Below are positions 38,251 to 46,713 of a DNA stretch of 64,000 nt, in pieces. Both the position numbers and the translations under genes were made by a program. Origin of the DNA: Azospirillum sp. TSO35-2 (GTDB lineage Bacteria; Pseudomonadota; Alphaproteobacteria; Azospirillales; Azospirillaceae); contig NZ_LGRA01000018.1 in assembly GCF_003116095.1 (NCBI RefSeq), positions 1 through 64,000 of the forward strand, read 5' to 3'. A model generated the notes under the pieces. That model was not told the DNA's origin. It worked only from the letters and a program-made list of their open reading frames with translations, and did no database searches. Positions within the stretch are counted from its first letter, which is position 1. Every line of letters starts with the position of its first letter.

Positions 38251-38472
38251 TCAGCTGCGGCGGATCATGGTGACGCCGCCGACGGTCTTGTCGAGGAAGG
38301 CGATCATGGTTTCAGGCTTGGGACCGACCGACGACGAGGCGAAGGCCATCCACCAGCGGGCCATCGGCGTCGTCCAACCATAGCGGTCGGCGATGGTCTG
38401 CACATCCAAGGGCTGCACGCTCGGGATTCGTACGGAACTGGACGAGGTAACCTGAGGTTCGGCGCTGTGCAT
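38251..38472 (-). CDS. Small hypothetical protein, 73 aa
   Basis: Product not recognised. It is small, without membrane segment or signal. The middle (QTIADRYGWTTPMARWWMAFASSS) is rich in Trp and Met, and the end is FLDKTVGGVTMIRRS. Reality is supported by a strong GGGAGGAA ribosome site 3-4 bases before the ATG at 38472, a TATAAT box about 95 bases upstream and a strong hairpin right after the stop. No functional context. Confidence 0.6.
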   Translation of the reverse strand: MHSAEPQVTSSSSVRIPSVQPLDVQTIADRYGWTTPMARWWMAFASSSVGPKPETMIAFLDKTVGGVTMIRRS

Positions 38473-38565
38473 GGTTCCTCCCATCGGAGACGTTCGGTGT
38501 CCGCTTATGCGGTACCTTAACCCTCAACCGCTGAGAGTGGCAGAGTGGCTTTGGTGCTAACGGGT

Positions 38566-38571
38566 ATTATA
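38566..38571 (-). promoter_or_regulatory. TATAAT -10 box for the small gene at 38251
   Basis: A perfect TATAAT on the minus strand (38571 to 38566), set in the near-palindrome GGTAT-T-ATACC, about 95 bases before the ATG. No good -35 at 17 bases (CGACAC at best), so an activator or an extended -10 may be needed. Confidence 0.45.
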
Positions 38572-38609
38572 CCTTTAGCTGCGACAGCGTGTCGCTCCCC
38601 CACGCCCTT

Positions 38610-38801
38610 TCAGACAGGCGGCAGCGGCAATCCGCAGGCCCAGCCGATCAGCGCCACCAGAGCGGCCCGGTTGGCCGGACGGAACAGCAGCGCCGTCCGC
38701 ACCCACAACGGTGATACCTTCAGTTGCGCCGCAACCGCCTGGACTTCGGCAGGCGAAAGCCGCAGCGCGGGGGCATGGTCTTGAGCGTGGTCCCGGGTCA
38801 T
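38610..38801 (-). CDS. Small hypothetical protein, 63 aa
   Basis: Possible gene starting MTRDHAQDHAPALRLSPAEVQAVAAQLKV and ending in a hydrophobic stretch (ALVALIGWACGLPLPPV). The part SPAEVQAVAAQLKVSPLWVRTALLF could form a small helical domain. Upstream ATGs at 38810 and beyond are possible and the ribosome site is weak. It has amino-acid composition like a protein rather than a shadow frame, but nothing else supports it. Confidence 0.35.
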   Translation of the reverse strand: MTRDHAQDHAPALRLSPAEVQAVAAQLKVSPLWVRTALLFRPANRAALVALIGWACGLPLPPV

Positions 38802-38909
38802 GATCGTCATCCGTCGATGCCACATACCAGCATTGCGGGAAAACAATCAGCCCAGCCGATCATCGCGGCGGCCTATGTGACAATTTTGGGAACGGCCGCC
38901 CTGCGGTCG

Positions 38910-39917
38910 CTATTTGGCCGCCAGCAACGCGCGCGGGGCGCGGTCGGCGCCGCTCGCCAGTGGGGTGCGGGGGTTCTCGATCCAGGCGGCGATGTCGTGA
39001 CGGACGAGCTGGCCCTTCAGGTCGCGCAGCAGCATGTGGTAGCCGTCGGGATAGACGGCGACGATGTGGCGGCCGCCGGCCTCGAAGTCCTTCAGCGCGC
39101 GTTCGACCGGCCGGGGCGGCAGCACCTCCTCGTGCGCGCCGTAGAGCACCAGGGACGGCACCTGGAGACGCTGGCAGGCGTCGAGCGCCGATCCCATCAG
39201 GTCGGTCAGCCCCTCCAGCGCATCGACGCGGGAGCCCTTGATGACCAGCGGATCGCGGCCCAGCGCCCGCAGCATCTCGATGTTGTCGGAGGGGTGGATG
39301 TCGAGGTCGCGTGGCGGGTGCACCACCATGCCGGGCACCAGGTTGTAGGTGACCCACAGGGCGGCGCGCGGGAAGAAGCCCATCGCCTGCCGGCCCCAGA
39401 CGGCGGGGGCGACCAGGATGGTGCCGTCGACCTTGGGCGGGTTGGGGCCGGTCATCGCGGTCAGCACCACCGCCCCGCCCATGCTCTCGCCCATCAGGTA
39501 GACCGGCAGGCCGGGGTGGCGCTGCCGCACCAGCTCCACCGCCGTGCGGGCGTCGGCAACCAGCGTCGCGGTGCCGGGCCACACGCCGGGTTCGCGGGAG
39601 GCGCCGAAACCGCGCTGGTCGTAGGCGTAGGTGGCGATGCCCTGCGCCGCGAAGTCGCGGCCGGCGCCGTCGAAGGCGTTGGAGTAGTCGTTGAAGCCGT
39701 GCAGCGCCACCACCACCGCCCGCGGCTTGCCGTCGGCCGGCAGCCACGCGCGCAACGGCAGCTCGAACCCGTCGGCGGCGACCAGGACGTGGTCGTTCAG
39801 CCTGGGCTGGACCACGGCCATCCCCATCGGTTGAAAATCCGCGGCGCAGCCGCCGAGCAACAGACCCAATCCCAGGACCGCCGAACGCCCGACAGCCGCC
39901 AGCCCGCTACGCCGCAT
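38910..39917 (-). CDS. Lipase-like alpha/beta hydrolase lipoprotein
   Basis: Serine hydrolase of the monoacylglycerol lipase/lysophospholipase group. 335 residues. A lipoprotein signal LGLLLGGCAADF puts the lipidated Cys near 24, so it should be anchored at the membrane facing the periplasm. ALHGFNDYSNAF gives the oxyanion region, GESMGG (about 144) the nucleophile elbow, and GYHMLLRD near 301 the catalytic His. Its start overlaps the end of the ABC ATPase gene by 11 bases. Substrate unknown; a membrane glycerolipid is plausible. Confidence 0.85.
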   Translation of the reverse strand: MRRSGLAAVGRSAVLGLGLLLGGCAADFQPMGMAVVQPRLNDHVLVAADGFELPLRAWLPADGKPRAVVVALHGFNDYSNAFDGAGRDFAAQGIATYAYDQRGFGASREPGVWPGTATLVADARTAVELVRQRHPGLPVYLMGESMGGAVVLTAMTGPNPPKVDGTILVAPAVWGRQAMGFFPRAALWVTYNLVPGMVVHPPRDLDIHPSDNIEMLRALGRDPLVIKGSRVDALEGLTDLMGSALDACQRLQVPSLVLYGAHEEVLPPRPVERALKDFEAGGRHIVAVYPDGYHMLLRDLKGQLVRHDIAAWIENPRTPLASGADRAPRALLAAK

Positions 39918-40917
39918 GGACTACCCCTGTTTCGCCCCCTGAATCGTGGTGAGCACCACCCGTCAGTTGGAGGAATATATCCTCCAAATCCGATTCCTCG
40001 GTCGTGACATCGACGATCCCGATGCCGGACGCCGCCAGCGCCGACAGGATGGCGCCGGCGCGCTGCCGGCTCGGCTGGTAGCGGACGATCAGCCGCCGCG
40101 GCTCCGGCAACTCCACGGTGTAGCCGTCCAGCGTGGCCGGCGCCTCCGCCAGGTCGCGTTCCAGCGTCAGGCACAGCGCCTTGTTGTCGACCCGGCGCAG
40201 CAGCGTCGTCTTGGGCTCGCACGCCACCACCTCGCCATGGTTGATGATGGCGATGGTGTCGCACAGCTCCTCCGCCTCCTGGAGGTAGTGGGTGGTCAGC
40301 AGCACCGTGGTGCCCGACTTGTTCAGCAGGCGCACATACTCCCAGAGCTGGCGGCGCAGTTCGACGTCGACGCCGGCGGTCGGTTCGTCGAGGATCAGCA
40401 CCGGCGGGGTGTGGACCATCGCCTTGGCGACCATCAGCCGGCGCTTCATGCCGCCCGACAGCGAGCGGGCGTGTGCGTCGGCCTTGTCGGACAGGCCGAC
40501 CGCCGCCAGCAGCTCGTCCGTCCGCCGTTCGCGCTTGGGCACGCCGTAGAGGCCGGCCTGAAGCTCCAGCATCTCGCGCGGGGTGAAGAAGGGGTCCATG
40601 TTCAGCTCCTGCGGCACCACGCCGATCGAGGCGCGGGCGCGGCGCGGATGATCCGCCACCTCGTGGCCCCAGATGGTGGCGGTGCCGCCGGTCTTGTTCA
40701 CCAGGCCGGCCAGGATGTTGATCATGGTCGATTTGCCGGCGCCGTTCGGCCCCAGCAGCCCGAACAGCGAGCCGCGCGGGATGACGAGGTCGATGCCCTT
40801 CAGCGCGTGTTTCGGCCCGGCCTTGCCGGTCGGCTGGTAGATCTTGGTCAGGCCGCGCAGCTCGACCGCGTTGGCCGGAAGCGAGACGGGCGAGGGGGTG
40901 TCGGTGGGCGCGGCCAT
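39907..40917 (-). CDS. ABC transporter ATPase, ABC-2/CcmA-like
   Basis: 336-residue ATPase of the type that works with ABC-2 exporters. Walker A is GPNGAGKST (about 49-57), the signature LSGGMKRRLMVAKAM, Walker [13 protein letters not shown], the switch His LTTHYLQEAEELCD. A C-terminal extension of about 90 residues follows, typical of daunorubicin/Nod-factor exporters. No permease gene adjoins it: the next gene is the lipase that overlaps it. The ATG at 40917 (MAAPTDTPS) is chosen from the domain start; the ribosome site is weak. Confidence 0.87.
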   Translation of the reverse strand: MAAPTDTPSPVSLPANAVELRGLTKIYQPTGKAGPKHALKGIDLVIPRGSLFGLLGPNGAGKSTMINILAGLVNKTGGTATIWGHEVADHPRRARASIGVVPQELNMDPFFTPREMLELQAGLYGVPKRERRTDELLAAVGLSDKADAHARSLSGGMKRRLMVAKAMVHTPPVLILDEPTAGVDVELRRQLWEYVRLLNKSGTTVLLTTHYLQEAEELCDTIAIINHGEVVACEPKTTLLRRVDNKALCLTLERDLAEAPATLDGYTVELPEPRRLIVRYQPSRQRAGAILSALAASGIGIVDVTTEESDLEDIFLQLTGGAHHDSGGETGVVHAA

Positions 40918-41102
40918 GTGTTCGGAAATCCTGGTTGTCGCATTCGGTGAAAAAGCCCTCAGGTCCGTCGGATCCCCCGTTGATCCGCGGCGCGCGATCG
41001 GTATCATCCGGCCGCGCGCGGCACCCCATCGGGGACCCGGTCATGTGGGCGCGTCCACGATGGCGCGAACCGGCGCGCCTGTCAAAACAGAGGATGACTG
41101 CC

Positions 41103-41282
41103 ATGCAGCCGACCGAGACGATCCTTGTTGAAACCTCGACCGTCGGGTGCGACGGCGGCGGCGGTGCCCTGGGCCATCCGCTGGTCTACCTGACGCTGGA
41201 CCGCGAGGGCCAGGTCGAGTGCCCCTACTGCTCGCGCCTGTTCAAGCTGAAGGAAGGTGCCAAGGTCGCCCACGGGCACTGA
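41103..41282 (+). CDS. CHCC zinc-finger protein (zf-CHCC/NDUFS6-like)
   Basis: 59-residue protein with metal ligands Cys16, His25, Cys40 and Cys43 (STVGCDGGGGALGHP and VECPYCSRLFKL). This is the zf-CHCC pattern found in mitochondrial complex I subunit NDUFS6 and in short alphaproteobacterial proteins. The ATG at 41103 has AGAGG 9 bases upstream; an ATG at 41094 is too close to it. It stands alone, convergent with the phosphatase/kinase gene. A complex I or Fe-S related role is known only for the eukaryotic relatives. Confidence 0.85.
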   Translation: MQPTETILVETSTVGCDGGGGALGHPLVYLTLDREGQVECPYCSRLFKLKEGAKVAHGH

Positions 41283-41304
41283 GCCCGGCGGCGCCGGTCG
41301 CAAG

Positions 41305-41328
41305 CCCCCGCCGCACACCGGGCGGGGG
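41305..41328. terminator. Hairpin between convergent genes 41103 and 41347
   Basis: CCCCCGCC (41305-41312) and GGCGGGGG (41321-41328) form an 8-bp GC stem with an 8-base loop, 22 bases after the zinc-finger stop and 18 before the kinase stop. No real U tract on either strand; moderate terminator candidate for both. Confidence 0.45.
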
Positions 41329-41346
41329 TCCTGACGCGCCGTCCGG

Positions 41347-43089
41347 CTAGGTCCGCATGGCCAGCAGGACCAGCACGGCCAGCGCCAGCAGGGTGGACAG
41401 CGTCTTCCAGAACAGCAGCGGGTTGCGTTCTATCAGCGGCAGGCCGGCGCGGCCGGTGAACGCCTTGCGCGGGTGGCGCAGGTCGTAGAGGAACTCCGAC
41501 AGTTCCTGATAGCGCTTGGCCGGGTCCGGGTGGACCGCCTTGCGCAGCACCCCGTCGAGCCAGACCGGGACGTCGCGATCGTCGGCCAGCGCCGGGCGGT
41601 AGATCAGCTTGTGCTGCCGCGCCCTGGTCGTCGCGTTGGCGGCCTGGGTGCCGTAGGGCAGGTGACCGGTCAGCATCTGGTAGGTGATGACCCCCAGCGC
41701 GTAGAGGTCGGAGGCCGGCGATCCGCCCTCGCCCAGGAAATACTCCGGCGCGGTGTACTGGACGGTGCCCAGGATGGTGTGGCGGTCGACCTCCGGCAGC
41801 GAGTCCAGGATGCCGGGCACCAGCGTCGAGCCGAAATCGATGATCTTCACCGTTCCGCTGCCGTCGATCATGACGTTGTCGGGCCGCAGGTCCTGGTGCA
41901 GCATCTCCATGCGGTGAAAGGCCTGCAGCCCCTTGCCGATCTGCTCGACGATGCCGCGCACGGTGGGCAGGTCGGGCCGGGGATGGTCGCGCATCCACTG
42001 GGTCAGGGTCTGGCCCTCGATATACTCGGTCACGACGTAGAGGTGCCGGCGCGGCCGGGTCTGCGGCGGCGGCTTCAGCACATGGGCGCTGCCGATGTGG
42101 GCGCCGCTGACCCGCCGGGCGATCCATTCCTCCAGCAGGAAGCGCCGCAGATAGGCGCGGTCGTCGCGCCGGTCGATCGACGGCACCTTCAGCACGACGG
42201 GAGCAAGGGCGTCGCCGTCCCTGGCCAGATATACGTGGCTGCGGCTGCTGGCGTGCAGCTCGCGCAGGATGGTGTAGCCGTCGAACACCGCCCGCGGTTC
42301 CAGCAGCGGCGGCAGCGGCAGTTCGGCCAGCCGGTGGAACAGGTCGTCGGCTTCGGCGTCCGGCACGCCGTCGATGCGCAGGATCTGGAGGGTGAGGTTG
42401 TCCGGGCTGCCACGCCGCAGCGCCTCCTCCACCACGAGTCGGGCTGCGCGGTCGAGGTCGTCGGCGTCGCGGCCGATCGTCGTGATTAAAAATTCGGCAT
42501 CGACATGCTCGTAGACCCCATCGGTCGCCAGCAGGAAGACATCGCCCGGCTCGACCGCCAACTCGCGGTAGTCGATCTCCAGATGCGGACCAACGCCCAT
42601 CGCCCGGCCGAGATAGCTGACCTCGCGCGAGACGACGACGCGGTGGTCGGTGGTCAACTGCTCCAGCGCGCGGCCGGCGATGCGGTAGATGCGGGAATCG
42701 CCGACGTGGAACAGGTGGGCGGTGGATGATTTCACCACCAGGGCGCTCAGCGTGCAGGCATAGCCGCGGTCCTGGTCGAAGCGGTACTCGCTGCGCCGGT
42801 TCTGCGCGTGCAGCCAGGAGTTCGTCGCTGTCAGCACCCGCTGGGCGGCGGTCTTCACCGACCAGGAGTCCGGGGTGCAGTAATAGTCGGTCAGGAAGCT
42901 CTTCACCGCGGATTCGCTGGCGATGTGGCTGACCGCGCTGGTGCTGATGCCGTCGGCCAGGGCGACGGCGATGCCCTTCAGTCCCAACAGCGGGGCGGTC
43001 GGGATCAGCGCGCCGTGGAAGTCCTGGTTGGAGTCCTTCCGGCCCTTGTCGGAGCATTGGCCGATGGAGATCCGCAACGCGCCCGCCAT
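41347..43089 (-). CDS. PP2C phosphatase/serine-threonine kinase fusion
   Basis: 580-residue signalling protein that may remove and add phosphates on Ser/Thr. Residues about 1-240 are a PP2C phosphatase: GKDSNQD-type start GRKDSNQDFHG, VALADGIST, FHVGDSRIYRI, LLATDGVYEH and SPDNLTLQI with metal Asp residues. Residues about 265-530 are a protein kinase: VVLKVPSID Lys, catalytic loop LHQDLRPDNVMI (HQD instead of HRD) and DFGST. A C-terminal membrane helix (TLSTLLALAVLVLLAM) anchors it with both domains in the cytoplasm. It follows the formate/nitrite transporter by 75 bases in the same direction. Confidence 0.88.
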   Translation of the reverse strand: MAGALRISIGQCSDKGRKDSNQDFHGALIPTAPLLGLKGIAVALADGISTSAVSHIASESAVKSFLTDYYCTPDSWSVKTAAQRVLTATNSWLHAQNRRSEYRFDQDRGYACTLSALVVKSSTAHLFHVGDSRIYRIAGRALEQLTTDHRVVVSREVSYLGRAMGVGPHLEIDYRELAVEPGDVFLLATDGVYEHVDAEFLITTIGRDADDLDRAARLVVEEALRRGSPDNLTLQILRIDGVPDAEADDLFHRLAELPLPPLLEPRAVFDGYTILRELHASSRSHVYLARDGDALAPVVLKVPSIDRRDDRAYLRRFLLEEWIARRVSGAHIGSAHVLKPPPQTRPRRHLYVVTEYIEGQTLTQWMRDHPRPDLPTVRGIVEQIGKGLQAFHRMEMLHQDLRPDNVMIDGSGTVKIIDFGSTLVPGILDSLPEVDRHTILGTVQYTAPEYFLGEGGSPASDLYALGVITYQMLTGHLPYGTQAANATTRARQHKLIYRPALADDRDVPVWLDGVLRKAVHPDPAKRYQELSEFLYDLRHPRKAFTGRAGLPLIERNPLLFWKTLSTLLALAVLVLLAMRT

Positions 43090-43164
43090 GGTGTCTCCGG
43101 TGAGGAAAACCCCGGCCGCCGGGGCCGGGGCGAGGAAGCAAGGGGGGGAGGAGGGGAAGCGTCC

Positions 43165-44001
43165 TTATTCGGCCGGCTGGAGGCCGGCGGCGTGCAGCCG
43201 GCGCTTCGGCGCGGTGCGGACGTGGGTGGCGTAGAGCGTCAGCCCGGTGAAGGCGAGGCCACCGACCAGGTTGCCGAGCACGGTCGGCAGCTCGTTCCAG
43301 ATCATGTAGTCCATGATCGAGAAGTTGCCGCCCATCAGCATCGCCGACGGGAACAGGAACATGTTCACCACCGAATGCTCGAAGGTCATGCCGAAGAACA
43401 GCATGATCGGCATCCACATGGCGATCACCTTGCCGCTGACCGAAGTGGAGATCATGGCGCCGACGACGCCGGTCGAGACCATCCAGTTGCACAGCATGCC
43501 GCGCAGGAAGATGGTCAGCATGCCGGCCGCACCATACTGGGCGTAGCCGAGCGTCCGGTTCTCGCCGATGTGCGAGATCACCGTGCCGACCTTGTCCGGC
43601 GCGGTGGAGAAGCCGTAGGTGAAGACGACGGCCATCATCAGCGCGACGGTCAGCGCCCCCAGGAAGTTGCCGACGAAGACCAGGCCCCAGTTGCGCAGCA
43701 CGCCGGCCACCGTCACGCCCGGACGCTTGTCGATCAGGGCGAGCGGCGACAGCACGAACACCCCGGTCAACAGGTCGAAGCCCAGAAGATAGAGCATGCA
43801 GAAGCCGACGGGAAACAGGATGGCGCCGATGATCGGGAAGCCGGTCTGGACGGTGACCGTGACCGCGAAGACGGCGGCGAGCGCCAGGATCGCCCCTGCC
43901 ATGTAGGCCCGGATGACGGTGTCGCGGGTGGACATGAACACCTTGGATTCACCGGCGTCGACCATCTTGGTGACGAACTCGGAGGGCACCAGATACGACA
44001 T
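43165..44001 (-). CDS. Formate/nitrite transporter (FNT family)
   Basis: Six-helix pentameric channel for formate, nitrite or related monovalent anions. 278 residues. FNT marks are the N-terminal FVTKMVDAGESKV, the GNFLGALTVALMM segment and the central-pore His in FGMTFEHSVVNMFLFP near 205. AAGG(GG) precedes the ATG at 44001. The long 5' region carries a sigma-54 promoter pattern and a distant palindrome. Co-transcribed with the phosphatase/kinase. NirC- versus FocA-type specificity cannot be decided; sigma-54 control favours a nitrogen (nitrite) role. Confidence 0.88.
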   Translation of the reverse strand: MSYLVPSEFVTKMVDAGESKVFMSTRDTVIRAYMAGAILALAAVFAVTVTVQTGFPIIGAILFPVGFCMLYLLGFDLLTGVFVLSPLALIDKRPGVTVAGVLRNWGLVFVGNFLGALTVALMMAVVFTYGFSTAPDKVGTVISHIGENRTLGYAQYGAAGMLTIFLRGMLCNWMVSTGVVGAMISTSVSGKVIAMWMPIMLFFGMTFEHSVVNMFLFPSAMLMGGNFSIMDYMIWNELPTVLGNLVGGLAFTGLTLYATHVRTAPKRRLHAAGLQPAE

Positions 44002-44182
44002 GACAAGTCCCCTTTATCGTGTGCGGGAGCGGCAAGGGAGCGTCCGGTCCGGCCCACGCGCATCGGCAAAGGCGCCGCGGCGGGGGCGGGGACGGGAGCA
44101 GCGTTGCGTATGATGGGGGTGCGAGCCGGGTCTTTGGCGCCGCGGTGGTCAAGCCGCCGTTGGCTTGAACGCCGAACAGCAC

Positions 44183-44198
44183 TGCACGGCGCGTGCCA
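44183..44198 (-). promoter_or_regulatory. Sigma-54 (RpoN) promoter of the FNT-kinase operon
   Basis: On the minus strand TGGCACG-CGCC-GTGCA matches the consensus TGGCACG-N4-TTGCW at all seven bases of the -24 block and four of five in the -12 block, with the required GG-N10-GC spacing. The predicted start is near 44172, about 170 bases before the transporter ATG. Confidence 0.75.
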
Positions 44199-44269
44199 AC
44201 GACGGCGATTGCGGAAACGCCGGGTTTCCGCGGCGGACCGGCATCGTGGTTCGGCGGTTCACCCGGCTG

Positions 44270-44298
44270 TTGCTCAAACACTGTGCTGTTCTGAGCAA
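44270..44298. promoter_or_regulatory. Palindromic enhancer site upstream of the sigma-54 promoter
   Basis: TTGCTCA (44270-44276) and TGAGCAA (44292-44298) are exact reverse complements, with further partial symmetry inside. The centre lies about 112 bases upstream of the predicted start, the usual place for a bacterial enhancer-binding protein. It does not look like the NtrC or NifA consensus. Confidence 0.55.
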
Positions 44299-44651
44299 AA
44301 ACTGGTCATTGTGCGCCGCAACGACGGCAGGCCGGTGATGGCGGCTGGCGCCGACCGGCGACCCATCTTTCAAAAAATCAACAACACACTCTAATATATA
44401 TTTTTCTGTTCAAGGGCTTGGGAGGCCGTGCGCCGGCATCTTCGAAGCGTCGGGCGGTTTCGGTTGCAAATTTGTTATATTTTCCTTTTGGCCTATGCCA
44501 GACTGCCAGCGATGGTGCTTGACGCGCTTGATCGAACCGGCGTCTACTTTGCCGCATTGCGGAATGGTGGAAGTTCCACAATTGTTGTTTGAGTTGTAAA
44601 CATATGTTGTTTCCAGGCGGGTCGGGCTTGGCGTCGGATGAGGCGCGCGGA

Positions 44652-46709
44652 ATGAGTCACGAGACGGAAGAACAGTATCGAAGCATCTTTGAGAATGCCG
44701 TCGAAGGCATTTATCAAACGACGATCGACGGTCGATACCTGCGGGTCAATCCAGCTCTTGCCGACATCTACGGCTATGCTTCGCCTGACGACCTGATTGC
44801 CAATCTCACCGACATCGCCTGTCAGCTCTACGTCGACCCTGGCAAGCGCGAGGCCTTTGCCGACCTGATGGCCCGCCAGGACCGGGTCCACAGCTTCGAG
44901 GCGCGGGTCTTCCGCCGCGACGGCTCCATCATATGGATTTCGGAAAGCGCGCGCTGCGTCCGCGACGCCGCCGGCGCCATCCGCTATTACGAAGGCACCG
45001 TCCAGGACATCACCGAGCGCAAGCGGCACGAGGAGAAGATCCGGCTGCTCGCCACCGTGTTCGACAGCGTCGCCGACGGCATCCTGATCGTCGATCCCGA
45101 ACTGACGGTGCAGGCGATCAACCCCGCCTACGAGATCATGACCGGCTTCCAGCGGGAGGAGCTGCTGCGCCATCCGCTGGTGCTGTTCGCCCCCGGCTCG
45201 CACGAGCGCACCTTCATCGACGAGATCTGGACCACGGCGCGGCACGCCGGCCGCTGGCAGGGCGAGGTCACCAGCTTCCGCCATTCCGGCGACGCCTTCG
45301 CCGCCGCACTGTCGGTGACGTCGGTGCGCGCCCCCGGCGGCGTGCTGGAGCATTACGTCCTCACCATCGCCGACATCAGCCAGCGCAAGTCGCAGGAACA
45401 CCAGATCCGCTATCAGGCCAGCTTTGACCGGTTGACCGACCTGCCCAACCGCTGGCTGGTCTGCGAACGGCTGGAGGAGGCGATCGCCCGCGCCCAGCGC
45501 AACAAGAGCAAGGTCGCGGTCGCCTTCCTCGACCTCAACCGCTTCAAGCAGGTCAACGACACGCTGGGCCACCACGCCGGCGACGAGCTGCTGAAGCTGG
45601 TGGCGCGGCGCCTGCGCAACTGCACCCGGATGACCGACACCGTCGGCCGGCTGGGCGGCGACGAGTTCCTGATCGTGGCGCCCGATGCCGCCGACCGCTC
45701 CGCCGGGGCCCGGCTGGTCGAGAAGATCCTCTATTCGATGGACGAGCCCTTCGGCGTCCACAACCAGGAGCTTTTCTGCGGCGCGTCGATCGGGCTGGCC
45801 TTCTACCCCGACGACGGCGACAGCGCCGACCAGCTTCTGCGCAACGCCGACCTCGCCATGTACCACGCCAAGCGCAACCCGGAGCACAAGTACGTCTTCT
45901 ACGACGGCGGCATGCGTGAACGGTCCGGCTTCACCCTGGGGCTGGAGAGCGACCTGCGCCGGGCCGGCGGCGGCGAGGAGTTCGAGCTGTATTTCCAGCC
46001 GAAGGTCGATCTGGCGGCCAACCGGGTGATCGGGGCGGAGGCGCTGATCCGCTGGCGCCACCCGATCCGCGGCATGGTCAGCCCGGCGGAGTTCATTCCG
46101 CTGGCGGAGGAAACCGGCCTGATCTGGGAAATCGGCGCCTGGACGCTGGTGGAGGCCTGCCGCCGCCTGTCCGGCTGGATCCAGCGCGGCGTCCCGATCC
46201 CGTCGGTGTCGGTCAACTTGTCGCCGCGCCAGTTCCAGGATGCCCGGCTGGTCGGCTTCGTGCGCAGCGTCGTGGAATCCGCCGACATCCCGCCCGAACG
46301 GCTGGAGCTGGAGCTGACCGAAGGCGCCATGATCGGCGACATCGAAAAAGCGGTGACCATCCTCAACGGGCTGAAGGACATCGGCGTTCGCCTGTCGATC
46401 GACGATTTCGGCACCGGTTATTCGTCGCTGGCCTATCTGAAGCGCTTTCCGATCGACACGCTGAAGATCGACCGCAGCTTCGTCCGCGACATCGTCAAAT
46501 CCTCCACCGACCCGGCCATCGTCGGCACCATCGTCAACCTCGCCGAAAGCCTGGGCTTCGACACCATTGCCGAGGGGGTGGAAACGCAGGAGCAGGCCGA
46601 CATGCTGCGCCTGCAGCGCTGCTCCCGCATCCAGGGCTTCCTGATCAGCCGGCCGCTGCCGGTCGACCTGTTCGAAGCCTTCATGCGCGACACCGTGGCC
46701 GTGGCCTGA
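44652..46709 (+). CDS. PAS-PAS-GGDEF-EAL cyclic-di-GMP enzyme
   Basis: 685-residue cytoplasmic protein that may make and/or degrade cyclic di-GMP. Two PAS domains (about 5-125 and 130-245) are followed by GGDEF (LGGDEFLIV near 335) and EAL (GAEALIRWRHP near 460). The EAL catalytic residues look intact (IDDFGTGYSSL, LKIDRSF, AEGVET, QGF). With a good GGDEF as well it could be bifunctional. The ATG at 44652 follows GAGG by 8 bases and puts EEQYRSIFENAVEGIY at the start, as usual for PAS proteins. An ATG at 44604 is an alternative. The IclR gene follows 4 bases after the stop. Confidence 0.88.
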   Translation: MSHETEEQYRSIFENAVEGIYQTTIDGRYLRVNPALADIYGYASPDDLIANLTDIACQLYVDPGKREAFADLMARQDRVHSFEARVFRRDGSIIWISESARCVRDAAGAIRYYEGTVQDITERKRHEEKIRLLATVFDSVADGILIVDPELTVQAINPAYEIMTGFQREELLRHPLVLFAPGSHERTFIDEIWTTARHAGRWQGEVTSFRHSGDAFAAALSVTSVRAPGGVLEHYVLTIADISQRKSQEHQIRYQASFDRLTDLPNRWLVCERLEEAIARAQRNKSKVAVAFLDLNRFKQVNDTLGHHAGDELLKLVARRLRNCTRMTDTVGRLGGDEFLIVAPDAADRSAGARLVEKILYSMDEPFGVHNQELFCGASIGLAFYPDDGDSADQLLRNADLAMYHAKRNPEHKYVFYDGGMRERSGFTLGLESDLRRAGGGEEFELYFQPKVDLAANRVIGAEALIRWRHPIRGMVSPAEFIPLAEETGLIWEIGAWTLVEACRRLSGWIQRGVPIPSVSVNLSPRQFQDARLVGFVRSVVESADIPPERLELELTEGAMIGDIEKAVTILNGLKDIGVRLSIDDFGTGYSSLAYLKRFPIDTLKIDRSFVRDIVKSSTDPAIVGTIVNLAESLGFDTIAEGVETQEQADMLRLQRCSRIQGFLISRPLPVDLFEAFMRDTVAVA

Positions 46710-46713
46710 CGCC

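Larger units (their letters stand above)
44002..44651. other. 650-base divergent control region, FNT versus GGDEF/EAL
   Basis: No gene recognised. The left part holds the sigma-54 promoter (44183-44198) and palindrome (44270-44298) of the leftward operon. The right part is AT-rich (44385-44500). It holds a possible rightward promoter, TTGACG (44519-44524) with TCTACT (44543-44548, 18-base spacer), and a 13-bp palindrome GTGGAA-G-TTCCAC (44567-44579) before the GGDEF/EAL gene. Confidence 0.45.

Noticed and set aside
44149-44373. Possible 74-codon gene on the minus strand in the FNT upstream region
   Set aside because: No ribosome site or known domain, and it overlaps the sigma-54 promoter and enhancer palindrome.
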